Assembly (NCBI RefSeq): GCF_003665095.1
Contig: NZ_RCHV01000002.1
Span: forward strand, 3,954,501-4,018,500
Length of the DNA stretch: 64,000 nt
Origin: Streptomyces sp. Z26
Lineage (GTDB): Bacteria > Actinomycetota > Actinomycetes > Streptomycetales > Streptomycetaceae
Reading direction: 5' to 3'
The notes below the pieces were generated by a model that saw only the letters and a list, made by a program, of their open reading frames with translations, was not told where the DNA came from and did no database searches. The stretch's first letter is position 1. Every line of letters starts with the position of its first letter. Positions 47,088 through 55,439 of the stretch are shown here, one piece after another. A program made the translations under genes and the position numbers.

Positions 47088-48455
47088 TCAGTCCCGCCAC
47101 GGCAGTTCGGCCGTCACAGTAGTCGGGCCGTTGTGGGGGGAGTCGAGTACGAGGAGGCCGTCTACGGAGTGGAGGCGGTCTGCGAGTCCGGCGAGTCCGG
47201 TGCCGCCGGTGCCGGAGGGGCTGTTGTGGAGTGAGGTGGTGGCGCCGCCTTGGCCGTTGTCGGTGACTTGGAGCATGAGGCGGTTGTCGGAGCGCCAGAC
47301 GTCGACGGTGGCGTGGGTGGCGTGGGCGTGTTTGCTGATGTTCTGGAGGAGTTCGGAGACGGTGAAGTAGGTGATGCCTTCGATGGCTTGGGCGGGTCGT
47401 TGGTGGAGGTCGACGGTGACGCGTACGGGGACGGTGCAGCGGGTGGCGATGGCGGAGAGGGCGGGGCCGAGTCCGCGGTCGGTGAGGATGGCGGGGTGGA
47501 TGCCGCGGGCGAGGTCGCGGAGTTCTTGGAGGGCGAGTTTCACTTCGCCGTGTGCTTCGTCGACCATGGCGGCTGCTGCTTCGGGGTCTTCGAGGAGTTT
47601 TTCCTTGGCGAGGCCGAGTCCCATGGCGAGGGCGACGAGTCGGGCTTGTGCGCCGTCGTGGAGGTCGCGTTCGATGCGGCGGAGGTCGGCGGCGGCGGTG
47701 TCGACCACCACCCCCCGATCCGACTCCAGCTCCCAGACGCGGGTGGCCAGTTTGGACGGGCCGAGCAGCCCCGTGACCATCAGCCGGTCCACCTGCGTCG
47801 TGCCGCGCAGCACCCAGGGTGAGACGAGGAGCAGCACCAGTCCGACGGCGGAGGCGACGGCGATCTCGGGCGGGCTGTCCACGAAGAAGCCGGTGTGGCC
47901 GTCGCCGCCCAGCTGGATGCCCGGCTGGTCCAGGTACTCCGGGAACACCCACTGCCACGCGGGGTAGAGCAGCAGTCCCAGGGCGTCGACCCAGAGGACC
48001 GTCGCCAGGACGAACTGGAAGACGGCCCACGGGAAGTGCAGCAGCGAGTACAGCGCGCTGCGCCACGACACCCCGCTGCGGAACAGCGCGCCGGTCCACG
48101 CCAGTACGCCCGTACCCCGCTGGAGGGCCCGTACGGGTTCGGGTTCCGCCACGTCGTGGCCGAGCAGCAGCCGGGCCCGCGCCCGTTCCATCCGGCCGAA
48201 CGCCCGGCAGCAGGAGAGGCCCGCGGCGAGGATCGGCAGGCCCACGAAGGTGATGAGCAGGCCGATGCCGACGGAGCCCGTCGTGAGGGTGAAGACGAAG
48301 GCCGCGAGGGAGATCGGGAAGCTGCTGAGGACGTACAGCAACTCGCCCCACGTACGCCCCGAGAAGGGCGCGCGCAGGATCTCGGCCACGCCGGGCGGGC
48401 GGAGCCCGGCCTGCCGGGGCTGCGGGGGGCCGGATGCCGTGGCCGTGGTTCCCAT
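47088..48455 (-). CDS. Sensor histidine kinase 1 (HisKA_3 type)
   Basis: A 455-residue kinase. The first 280 residues hold a putative sensor with four or more membrane helices (YVLSSFPISLAAFVFTL, LLITFVGLPILAAGL). The dimerisation box RIERDLHDGAQARLVAL contains the phospho-acceptor His. The ATPase domain has VSELLQNISKHAHATHA, DNGQGG and GTGLAGLADR. The segment 47122-47729, covering the H-box through the ATPase domain, is identical to that in the next kinase and uses A-ending codons unlike the rest of the gene. ATG at 48455 follows GGAGAAGGAAG. Confidence 0.9.
   Translation of the reverse strand: MGTTATASGPPQPRQAGLRPPGVAEILRAPFSGRTWGELLYVLSSFPISLAAFVFTLTTGSVGIGLLITFVGLPILAAGLSCCRAFGRMERARARLLLGHDVAEPEPVRALQRGTGVLAWTGALFRSGVSWRSALYSLLHFPWAVFQFVLATVLWVDALGLLLYPAWQWVFPEYLDQPGIQLGGDGHTGFFVDSPPEIAVASAVGLVLLLVSPWVLRGTTQVDRLMVTGLLGPSKLATRVWELESDRGVVVDTAAADLRRIERDLHDGAQARLVALAMGLGLAKEKLLEDPEAAAAMVDEAHGEVKLALQELRDLARGIHPAILTDRGLGPALSAIATRCTVPVRVTVDLHQRPAQAIEGITYFTVSELLQNISKHAHATHATVDVWRSDNRLMLQVTDNGQGGATTSLHNSPSGTGGTGLAGLADRLHSVDGLLVLDSPHNGPTTVTAELPWRD
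47122..47729. repeat. 608-bp direct repeat, copy 1 (kinase catalytic module)
   Basis: It matches 48709-49316 base for base on reading, at an offset of 1587 bp. Sharp boundaries lie inside both kinase genes. Codons such as GAA, CAA, AAA, GCA and GGA dominate here, while the flanks use GAG, CAG and GCC/GCG. Confidence 0.9.
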
Positions 48456-48641
48456 GTGTCGCTTCCTTCTCCGTCGGATACGTCCGGGTCGCGTACGTGC
48501 CGGGATCGCGTACGTGCCGGGCACGTGCGTACGTCCGTCGGGTCCGTCCGTACGCGCCCGCCGCCTCGGGCGGGCTGACTCCAGCATCCGCCGCCGGACC
48601 GCACCGGGCCATGAGGCCGGTGGGTGTCTCGGGCAGGGGGT

Positions 48642-49991
48642 TTACCCCACCTCCCGGGTGGGCTCCGCCACCGGTCGGCGGCGCCACGGCAGCTCCGCGG
48701 TGATCACGGTCGGGCCGTTGTGGGGGGAGTCGAGTACGAGGAGGCCGTCTACGGAGTGGAGGCGGTCTGCGAGTCCGGCGAGTCCGGTGCCGCCGGTGCC
48801 GGAGGGGCTGTTGTGGAGTGAGGTGGTGGCGCCGCCTTGGCCGTTGTCGGTGACTTGGAGCATGAGGCGGTTGTCGGAGCGCCAGACGTCGACGGTGGCG
48901 TGGGTGGCGTGGGCGTGTTTGCTGATGTTCTGGAGGAGTTCGGAGACGGTGAAGTAGGTGATGCCTTCGATGGCTTGGGCGGGTCGTTGGTGGAGGTCGA
49001 CGGTGACGCGTACGGGGACGGTGCAGCGGGTGGCGATGGCGGAGAGGGCGGGGCCGAGTCCGCGGTCGGTGAGGATGGCGGGGTGGATGCCGCGGGCGAG
49101 GTCGCGGAGTTCTTGGAGGGCGAGTTTCACTTCGCCGTGTGCTTCGTCGACCATGGCGGCTGCTGCTTCGGGGTCTTCGAGGAGTTTTTCCTTGGCGAGG
49201 CCGAGTCCCATGGCGAGGGCGACGAGTCGGGCTTGTGCGCCGTCGTGGAGGTCGCGTTCGATGCGGCGGAGGTCGGCGGCGGCGGTGTCGACCACCACCC
49301 CCCGATCCGACTCCAGTTCGGCGATACGGCGTTCCAGCACGTCCGAGGGGGACAGCAGGACGCGTACGAGCACCCGGTCCACGTTCGTCAGCCCCCGCGC
49401 GATCCACGGCAGCACCGGCCAGCCGACGAACAGGCACACGAGCGTGCAGCCGAACGTGAACACGTCCCACGGCAGCCGGACCACGGCGTACAGCGCGTGC
49501 CGCCAGCCGACCGGGTCCCGCAGGTGCGCCCACAGCCAGTACAGGGCGCCGTCGGTCGGGACGTGGACGGGGCTGGGCTCGTCGATCCGCATCCGCAGCA
49601 GCAGGCGGGCCCGCGCCCGTTCCAGCCGGCCGAACTGCCGGCAGCCGAGCAGTCCCAGCGCGAGCAGCGGCAGCCCGACGACCGTCACCGACAGTCCGGC
49701 GCCGAAGAAGAGGACGGCGGTGGTGTAGACGAAGCCGAGGAGACCGAACGGCAGGTTCGTGACGAGGTGCGCGATCTCCCGCCAGGTCTGCGCCTCGAAG
49801 GGCGGGCGAGGGGCGGGGAGGCGTTCCTCCGCGGGCACCTCGCGCTCGGGGGCGGGCGTCCCGGGCCCGGCGGCCGGTGTCCCGGGCGCGGTCGCGGGCG
49901 TCCCGGTCCCGGCGCCGGGAGTGTGCGGGTCCGCCCCGGACGTCTCGCGGTCCTCCCCGGGCGCCTCGGGGCGCGGCGGTCTCGCGTGCAT
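48642..49991 (-). CDS. Sensor histidine kinase 2 (HisKA_3 type)
   Basis: A 449-residue paralogue of kinase 1. The N-terminal 60 residues are Pro/Ala/Gly-rich. The membrane sensor (FGLLGFVYTTAVLFFGAG, VTVVGLPLLALGLLG) is related to that of kinase 1 but clearly diverged. The catalytic half is identical in DNA to kinase 1 over 608 bp and then diverges at the last 20 residues. ATG at 49991 gives the protein a natural start; the frame extends upstream without family sequence. It is divergent from the second nuo cluster. Confidence 0.88.
   Translation of the reverse strand: MHARPPRPEAPGEDRETSGADPHTPGAGTGTPATAPGTPAAGPGTPAPEREVPAEERLPAPRPPFEAQTWREIAHLVTNLPFGLLGFVYTTAVLFFGAGLSVTVVGLPLLALGLLGCRQFGRLERARARLLLRMRIDEPSPVHVPTDGALYWLWAHLRDPVGWRHALYAVVRLPWDVFTFGCTLVCLFVGWPVLPWIARGLTNVDRVLVRVLLSPSDVLERRIAELESDRGVVVDTAAADLRRIERDLHDGAQARLVALAMGLGLAKEKLLEDPEAAAAMVDEAHGEVKLALQELRDLARGIHPAILTDRGLGPALSAIATRCTVPVRVTVDLHQRPAQAIEGITYFTVSELLQNISKHAHATHATVDVWRSDNRLMLQVTDNGQGGATTSLHNSPSGTGGTGLAGLADRLHSVDGLLVLDSPHNGPTVITAELPWRRRPVAEPTREVG
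48709..49316. repeat. 608-bp direct repeat, copy 2
   Basis: The second copy of the identical kinase module, in the same orientation as copy 1. Confidence 0.9.
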
Positions 49992-50334
49992 GGGTGCCAG
50001 CCTGACGTTCGCCACCCCCCTGGCGCCATGGGGTGCGTGGGGGCGTGGGGGTGGGGTTATCCCTACCATTGTCGCCACCGCGCCCCCGTGGGGCGGGCGA
50101 AAGGGGGCAAGCGCCCCCACCCTGAGACGGGTCGGAGCCGGGACCGGGGTCAGGGCCTAGACTCCCCTGCGTACAGATCGTCGGCCCCGCCGGGACCGCG
50201 GCCCCGGCAGCGGGACGCCGTACGGGGAACCGGGCGGAGCACGCGGTGAGCGGACGGTCAGCAGGCAGGTACGCGCGCGGGGGCACCACCACCCTGCGGA
50301 CGCGGACACGCGAACACGTGAGGACGGGACGGAC
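49992..50334. other. Divergent intergenic region between kinase 2 and nuoA2
   Basis: A 343-bp gap that must hold promoters for the kinase operon and the second nuo cluster. G-runs alternate with a less GC-rich patch around 50055-50072 (GGTTATCCCTACC). On the minus strand this reads as a TAGGGAT -10-like box. No Rex-type operator was found here, unlike upstream of nuoA. Confidence 0.45.
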
Positions 50335-50706
50335 GTGCCGGACTATTTCCACGGCTACTCGGTGGTCGGGTTGGTCGCCGTCGTGGGCGTGTGCTTCGTC
50401 GCGGTGGCCTTCGGCGCCGGGCGGCTGCTGCGGCCCGTCGTACCGACGCGCGAGAAGATGCTGACGTACGAGTGCGGCGTCGACCCGGTCGGCGACGGCT
50501 GGGCGCACACCCAGGTCCGCTACTACGTGTACGCCTTCCTCTACGTCATCTTCGCCGTCGACTCGGTCTTCCTCTTCCCCTGGGCGACGGTCTTCGCGGC
50601 GCCGGGCTACGGGGCGACCACGCTCGTGGAGATGTTCGTGTTCCTGGGGTTCCTGACGGTCGGGCTGCTCTACGCATGGAAGAAGGGCGTCCTGGAATGG
50701 ACGTGA
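50335..50706 (+). CDS. NuoA2, variant complex I subunit A
   Basis: A 123-residue NuoA paralogue with three membrane helices and the YECGVDP motif. At the FDxE motif of NuoA (FDIE at the first locus) it reads FAVD, so the conserved Asp is Ala and the Glu is Asp. These positions lie near the quinone and proton pathway, so the change may matter. The GTG is preceded by a weak GAGGACGGGA. It is the first gene of the second cluster and its end overlaps nuoB2. Confidence 0.9.
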   Translation: MPDYFHGYSVVGLVAVVGVCFVAVAFGAGRLLRPVVPTREKMLTYECGVDPVGDGWAHTQVRYYVYAFLYVIFAVDSVFLFPWATVFAAPGYGATTLVEMFVFLGFLTVGLLYAWKKGVLEWT

Positions 50707-51458
50707 CGGGTACGGGTACGGACGCGGTTCCGGGTACGGGCGCGGGTACGGGAGCGAGCGCGGGTTCCGGCGGGGCGGTGGACCTGCCGACGCCGGTCGT
50801 GGCGTCCCCGGCGCCACGGCTCGGGGCGCTGGCACGGCTGGCGCCGGAGCCGATGAAGGTCGTCCTCAACTGGGGCCGCCGGTACAGCCTCTGGGTCTTC
50901 AACTTCGGACTCGCCTGCTGCGCCATCGAGTTCATCGCGGCGTCGATGGCCCGGCACGACTTCATCCGCCTCGGCGTCATCCCGTTCGCGCCGGGGCCGC
51001 GCCAGGCGGACCTCATGGTCGTGTCGGGCACGGTCACGGACAAGATGGCACCGGCCGTGCGGCGGCTCTACGAGCAGATGCCCGAGCCGAAGTACGTGAT
51101 CTCGTTCGGCGCCTGCTCCAACTGCGGCGGCCCGTACTGGGACTCGTACTCGGTGACCAAGGGCGTCGACCAGATCATCCCCGTCGACGTCTACGTGCCG
51201 GGCTGCCCGCCGCGTCCCGAGGCGCTGCTCCAGGGGATCCTGAAGCTCCAGGAGAAGATCGCGCACGAGTCGACGGGCAGCCGCTACGCGGCGTCGGCGT
51301 CGGCGGACGTGGCTTCCGGCGGTGGGCGCCCCTCGGTGGCGGCGCTGACCAGCCCGCTGGCGGAAGGACCGGCGCGGGCGCCGGAGTCCGCCGGGTCCGA
51401 CGGGGCTTCCGGAGCTGACGGTTCGCGCGCCGAGGGTGCGGGGGAGGGCGACCGGTGA
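50697..51458 (+). CDS. NuoB2, variant complex I subunit B
   Basis: A 253-residue protein. All N2 cluster ligands are present: FGLACCAIEF, FGACSNCGGP and VPGCPPRPE. N-terminal (about 40) and C-terminal (about 70) Gly/Ala/Ser-rich extensions make it longer than NuoB. The ATG at 50697 overlaps nuoA2 by 10 bp; a GTG at 50703 that overlaps the nuoA2 stop is an equal alternative. The intact N2 site implies electron transfer to quinone, but its normal partner NuoD is absent from this cluster. Confidence 0.92.
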   Translation: MDVTGTGTDAVPGTGAGTGASAGSGGAVDLPTPVVASPAPRLGALARLAPEPMKVVLNWGRRYSLWVFNFGLACCAIEFIAASMARHDFIRLGVIPFAPGPRQADLMVVSGTVTDKMAPAVRRLYEQMPEPKYVISFGACSNCGGPYWDSYSVTKGVDQIIPVDVYVPGCPPRPEALLQGILKLQEKIAHESTGSRYAASASADVASGGGRPSVAALTSPLAEGPARAPESAGSDGASGADGSRAEGAGEGDR

Positions 51459-52638
51459 GCGAGACGCCCGAACCGGCGGCGACGCCCGAACCGAGCGGTA
51501 CGCCCGAGCCTTCGGACGCGCCGGAAGCCGCCGCGCCGCCGCAGGGACCCGTGGGCTGGCTGCCGCGCGCCGCCGACGCGCTGTTCGGTGAGGGAGCGGT
51601 CGCCGAGGAGGCGTACGCGCTGCTCACCGTCGACGTCCCGCCGGCGCGGTGGATTCCGGCGCTGGAGACGGCCCGCGACGCGCTGGGCTGCACGTACTTC
51701 GACTGGTTGAGCGCCGTCGACGAGCCCGGCACCGGCTTCCACGTCTGCGCCCACCTCGTCGCCCTGCCCGGTCCGCCCGGCCCGTCCGGCCCGTCCGGTT
51801 CACCCGTCGGGGGCGGCGGCGCCGGGGCGGCGCTGCGGCGGCTGGTGCTCCGTACGACCGTGCCGCACGCGGCGCCCGTACTGCCCACGGCCACCGGCGT
51901 GTTCGCGGGAGCCGCCTGGCACGAGCGCGAGACGCACGAGATGTTCGGCGTGGGCTTCACCGGCCACCCGCATCTCGAACGGCTGCTGCTGCCGGACGAG
52001 TTCGAGGGGCACCCGCTGCGCAAGGACTTCGTCCTCGCCGCGCGGGTCGCCAAGGCGTGGCCGGGCGCGAAGGAGCCCGGCGAGGCCGGGCACGGCGGGC
52101 CGAAGCGGCGGCAGATGCAGCCGCCGGGCGTGCCCGACCCGAACGAGTGGGGCCCGCTGAAGGGCCAGTTGCCGCCCGCGCCCACCCGACCGGCGCGCGG
52201 ACGCGCGGCGGCGGGCGAACGGCCCGCACGTCGCGCGCGCAGCGCGGGCGCGGGCTCGTCGAGCCAGCAGGCGCCCGAGGCGGGCGCCCCGGCGCCCGAC
52301 GCGTCCGCCGCACCCCGGCGTGCGCGGCGCGCGGGGAGGGCTCGTCGAGCCGGCGCGCCACGGGCGCGACCGACGCGCCGGAGCCTGGCGCGTCCGCCCC
52401 CGGCGCGCCCGCGCCCGAGAAGCCCGCGCCCGGCGCCCGTTCCACGGACGCGCCCTGGCACCAGGCGGGCCGTACGCCCGCCGCGCCCGCACGCCGTGGC
52501 GGCGCCGAGGCAACCGACACCCCCGCACCGGACGAGGGCGTACCGGGCGAGGCCGCGCCGGACGACGGCGCTCCGGGCAAGGGCGTACGCGACGAGAACG
52601 CCCCCCGGGACGGCGCGGGCGCGGAGGACGAGGGCTGA
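51455..52638 (+). CDS. NuoC2, variant complex I subunit C with apparent frameshift in its tail
   Basis: The conserved 30-kDa domain is intact to about residue 250 (ERETHEMFGVGFTGHPH, HPLRKDF). The start overlaps nuoB2. From about 52312 the G/C third-position pattern and an Ala/Pro/Asp/Glu-rich tail continue in the -1 frame and end in TGATG at the nuoH2 start. The original frame turns Arg-rich and stays open through nuoH2 into nuoI2. A missing base near 52300-52335 explains this. The coordinates given assume the shifted tail. The defect falls in a disordered tail, so function may be unaffected. Confidence 0.75.
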
Positions 52639-53597
52639 TGGACGTGCTCGATGTCGCGCTGCGGCTGGTCGCCGTGCTCGTGGCGTTCCTGACCCTGCCC
52701 CTGCTCGTCGGCCAGACCGAGCACAAGGTGATGGCGCACATGCAGGGCCGCGTCGGCCCGATGTACGCGGGCGGCTTCCACGGCTGGGCCCAACTGGTCG
52801 CCGACGGAGTCAAGTTCGCGCAGAAGGAGGACATCGTCCCGGACGGCGCCGACCGGCGCGTCTTCCAACTGGCGCCCGCCGTCGCGCTCATCCCGTACCT
52901 GCTGGTCCTCGTCGCGATCCCGTTCGCGCCGGACGGCGGCGTCGGGCAGGCCGTCGACGCGGGCATCTTCTTCGTCCTCGCCGTCATGGGCGTCGGCGTG
53001 CTGGGCTCGCTGATGGGCGGCTGGGCCTCCGCGAACAAGTTCTCCCTCCTCGGCGGCCTCCGTACCGGCGCGCAGCTGATGGCGTACGAGCTGCCGATGC
53101 TGCTCGCCGCCGCGTCCGTCGCGATGGCCGCCGGTACGGCCTCGCTGACCGGCATCCTCGACGCCTTCGAGTGGTGGTGGGTGCCCTGGCAGATCATCGG
53201 CGCCCTCGTCTTCTTCACGGCGGGGCTGGCGGAGTTGCAGCGGCCGCCGTTCGACGCGCCGGTGGCGGACTCGGAGATCATCTTCGGCGCGTACACCGAG
53301 TACACCGGGCTGCGCTTCGCCTTCTTCCTGCTGGCCGAGTACGCCGGGATCGTCGTGCTGTGCGCGCTGACGACCGTACTGTTCCTCGGCGGCTGGCACG
53401 GCCCGTTCGCCGCCGACCTCGGCTGGGTGTGGACGCTGCTGAAGACGTCGGTGCTCGCGTTCGTGGTCATCTGGCTGCGCGTCAGCTACCCCCGGCTGCG
53501 CGAGGACCAGATCCAGCGGGTGGCCTGGACCGGCCTCGTACCGCTCGCGCTCCTCCAGATCGCCCTCACCGGCGTCGTCAAGGTGGTGATCCAGTGA
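52638..53597 (+). CDS. NuoH2, variant complex I subunit H
   Basis: A 319-residue membrane protein with about eight helices and no long C-terminal tail, unlike NuoH. The EHKVMAHMQGRVGP motif is kept. In the quinone-side loop the usual PFDxPExEx(D/E) becomes PFDAPVADSE, losing one Glu and replacing another with Asp. ATG overlaps the shifted nuoC2 stop (TGATG). There is no nuoD2-nuoG2 between C2 and H2. Confidence 0.92.
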   Translation: MDVLDVALRLVAVLVAFLTLPLLVGQTEHKVMAHMQGRVGPMYAGGFHGWAQLVADGVKFAQKEDIVPDGADRRVFQLAPAVALIPYLLVLVAIPFAPDGGVGQAVDAGIFFVLAVMGVGVLGSLMGGWASANKFSLLGGLRTGAQLMAYELPMLLAAASVAMAAGTASLTGILDAFEWWWVPWQIIGALVFFTAGLAELQRPPFDAPVADSEIIFGAYTEYTGLRFAFFLLAEYAGIVVLCALTTVLFLGGWHGPFAADLGWVWTLLKTSVLAFVVIWLRVSYPRLREDQIQRVAWTGLVPLALLQIALTGVVKVVIQ

Positions 53598-54337
53598 CTT
53601 CCCGCCCGCCGTCCACGGCCGGTGCCCATCCCGATCCCGGTGCCGTCCCCGTACCGAGCCCCGGCCCCGGTGCCGGGGCCGCGCCGGGGTCGTCCGGCAA
53701 GCGGCGCTCCCTGCCGGGCGCGGGCCTCGCCAAGGGGCTCGCCGTCACGCTCCGCACGATGACCCGGCGGTCGGTCACCGAGCACTACCCGGACACGCAG
53801 CCCGAACTGCCGCCGCGCAGCCGCGGCGTCATCGCGCTGTTCGAGGAGAACTGCACGGTCTGCATGCTGTGCGCCCGCGAGTGCCCCGACTGGTGCATCT
53901 ACATCGACTCGCACAAGGAGACGGCGCCGCCCACCGCGCCCGGCGGGCGCGAACGCAGCCGGAACGTGCTGGACCGCTTCGCCATCGACTTCTCCCTCTG
54001 CATGTACTGCGGGATCTGCATCGAGGTGTGCCCGTTCGACGCGCTCTTCTGGTCACCGGAGTTCGAGTACGCGGAGACCGACATCCACGAGCTGACCCAC
54101 GAACGGGACCGGCTGCGCGCGTGGATGTGGACCGTGCCGGAGCCGCCCGCGCTGGATCCGGCGGCGGAGGAGCCGAAGGAGATCGCGGCGGCGCGCAAGA
54201 CCGCCGACAAGCTGGCCGCCGCGGAGCGGGCCGCTGCCGAGCAGCCGGCCGCGGGGCAGCCCGTACGGCCCGAACCATCGGAACCGGCCGTACGGCCCGA
54301 GCGGCCCGGCCGCCCCGAGCGGGAGGGCGACGCGTGA
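53594..54337 (+). CDS. NuoI2, variant complex I subunit I
   Basis: A 247-residue protein with two intact [4Fe-4S] motifs, CTVCMLCARECP and CMYCGICIEVCP. A 35-residue Pro/Gly-rich N-terminus and an acidic C-terminal tail flank the ferredoxin core. Because nuoE2, F2 and G2 are missing, this would be the entry point for electrons, for example from ferredoxin. GTG overlaps the nuoH2 stop. The frame is continuous with nuoC2, which reflects missing stops in GC-rich DNA rather than a fusion. Confidence 0.93.
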   Translation: MTSRPPSTAGAHPDPGAVPVPSPGPGAGAAPGSSGKRRSLPGAGLAKGLAVTLRTMTRRSVTEHYPDTQPELPPRSRGVIALFEENCTVCMLCARECPDWCIYIDSHKETAPPTAPGGRERSRNVLDRFAIDFSLCMYCGICIEVCPFDALFWSPEFEYAETDIHELTHERDRLRAWMWTVPEPPALDPAAEEPKEIAAARKTADKLAAAERAAAEQPAAGQPVRPEPSEPAVRPERPGRPEREGDA

Positions 54338-54996
54338 ACCTCGCCGCCGCACACCCCGGCTTCCTCTCGCCCACCGGCGTCGAGATCGTCTTCGTCCTCG
54401 TCGGCGTCGTCACCCTCGCCGCCGCCGTCATCACCGTCACCACCCGGAAACTGGTGCACGCCGCCCTCTGGCTGGTCGTCGCCCTCGGCGGGATCGCCGT
54501 CGAGTACCTGCTGCTCACCGCCGAGTTCATCGCGTGGGTCCAGGTGCTCATCTACGTCGGTTCCGTCGTCGTCCTCCTCCTCTTCGGGCTGATGCTCACG
54601 CGCGCGCCGATCGGGGACTCGCCGGACGCCGACTCCGGCAACCGCCCGGTGGCGCTCGCGGTCGCCCTCGCCTCGGCGGCCACGCTGGTCACGGTCGTGG
54701 TGGACGCGTTCCGCACGTACTGGATCGACCTCGACGCGTCGGTGCAGGGCTCCACCGCCGTCACCGGCGAGAGCCTCTTCCGGCACTGGGTCCTGCCCTT
54801 CGAGGCGCTGTCCGTGCTGCTGCTCGCCGCGCTCGTCGGCGCCATCGTGCTGTCCCGCAAGGACGGTCCCCGTGCCGCCGGGCCCGGCCCCGTACGGGAC
54901 CCCGACGCCACCGGCCCCGCCGCGCCCGCCGCGCCCGACCAGCCCGACACCGACACGGGTCCCGGCTCCGGTACCGACGCAGAGGGGCGCCGCTGA
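54334..54996 (+). CDS. NuoJ2, variant complex I subunit J
   Basis: A 220-residue protein with five membrane helices. Helix 3 (FIAWVQVLIYVGSVVVLLLFG) is typical of NuoJ. The C-terminal 45 residues are Pro/Ala/Asp-rich. GTG overlaps the nuoI2 stop, and its stop overlaps nuoK2 (TGATG). Confidence 0.9.
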   Translation: MNLAAAHPGFLSPTGVEIVFVLVGVVTLAAAVITVTTRKLVHAALWLVVALGGIAVEYLLLTAEFIAWVQVLIYVGSVVVLLLFGLMLTRAPIGDSPDADSGNRPVALAVALASAATLVTVVVDAFRTYWIDLDASVQGSTAVTGESLFRHWVLPFEALSVLLLAALVGAIVLSRKDGPRAAGPGPVRDPDATGPAAPAAPDQPDTDTGPGSGTDAEGRR

Positions 54997-55439
54997 TGCA
55001 CCTCGCCTATCCCGCCGTCCTCGCCGTCCTGCTCTTCAGCGTCGGCGTCTACGGCGTCCTCGCCCGCCGCAACGTCATCCTGGTGCTGATGTCGGTCGAG
55101 CTGATGCTCAACGCCGTCAACCTCAACCTCGTCGCGTTCGACGTCTGGCTCCGCGACACCCTGCACACCGGCCAGGCGCTCACCCTCTTCGTGATCGCGG
55201 TCGCCGCCGCCGAGATCGGCATCGGCCTCGCCATCGTGCTGATGGTCTACCGCGACCGGGGCACCTCCGACGTCGACCGGCTCCGCGACCTCCGCGAGGA
55301 CCGCGCGGGCGCCGTGACCGAGGCAGCCGTGACCGGGGCCGCCGTCGCCGCGGGCCCCGGCACCGCGTCCGGCGGCACCCCGCACCCGCACACCAGCGAA
55401 CGCGAGCAGGGGAACTCCGCCGGGAGGCAGACCGCGTGA
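54996..55439 (+). CDS. NuoK2, variant complex I subunit K
   Basis: A 147-residue protein. The three helices keep both membrane glutamates (LMSVELMLNAVNL and AAAEIGIGLAI). A 50-residue low-complexity tail extends beyond the usual 100 residues. Start and stop overlap the neighbouring genes. Confidence 0.92.
   Translation: MHLAYPAVLAVLLFSVGVYGVLARRNVILVLMSVELMLNAVNLNLVAFDVWLRDTLHTGQALTLFVIAVAAAEIGIGLAIVLMVYRDRGTSDVDRLRDLREDRAGAVTEAAVTGAAVAAGPGTASGGTPHPHTSEREQGNSAGRQTA

Noticed and set aside
47056..50835. 1259-codon minus-strand open frame with an internal repeat
   Set aside because: It is the other frame of the two kinases; its internal repeat is the 608-bp duplicated tract read out of frame.
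51455..54337. A true NuoC2-NuoI2 fusion protein
   Set aside because: The middle section is Arg-rich off-frame sequence that overlaps an intact nuoH2; nuoI2 has its own GTG coupled to the nuoH2 stop.
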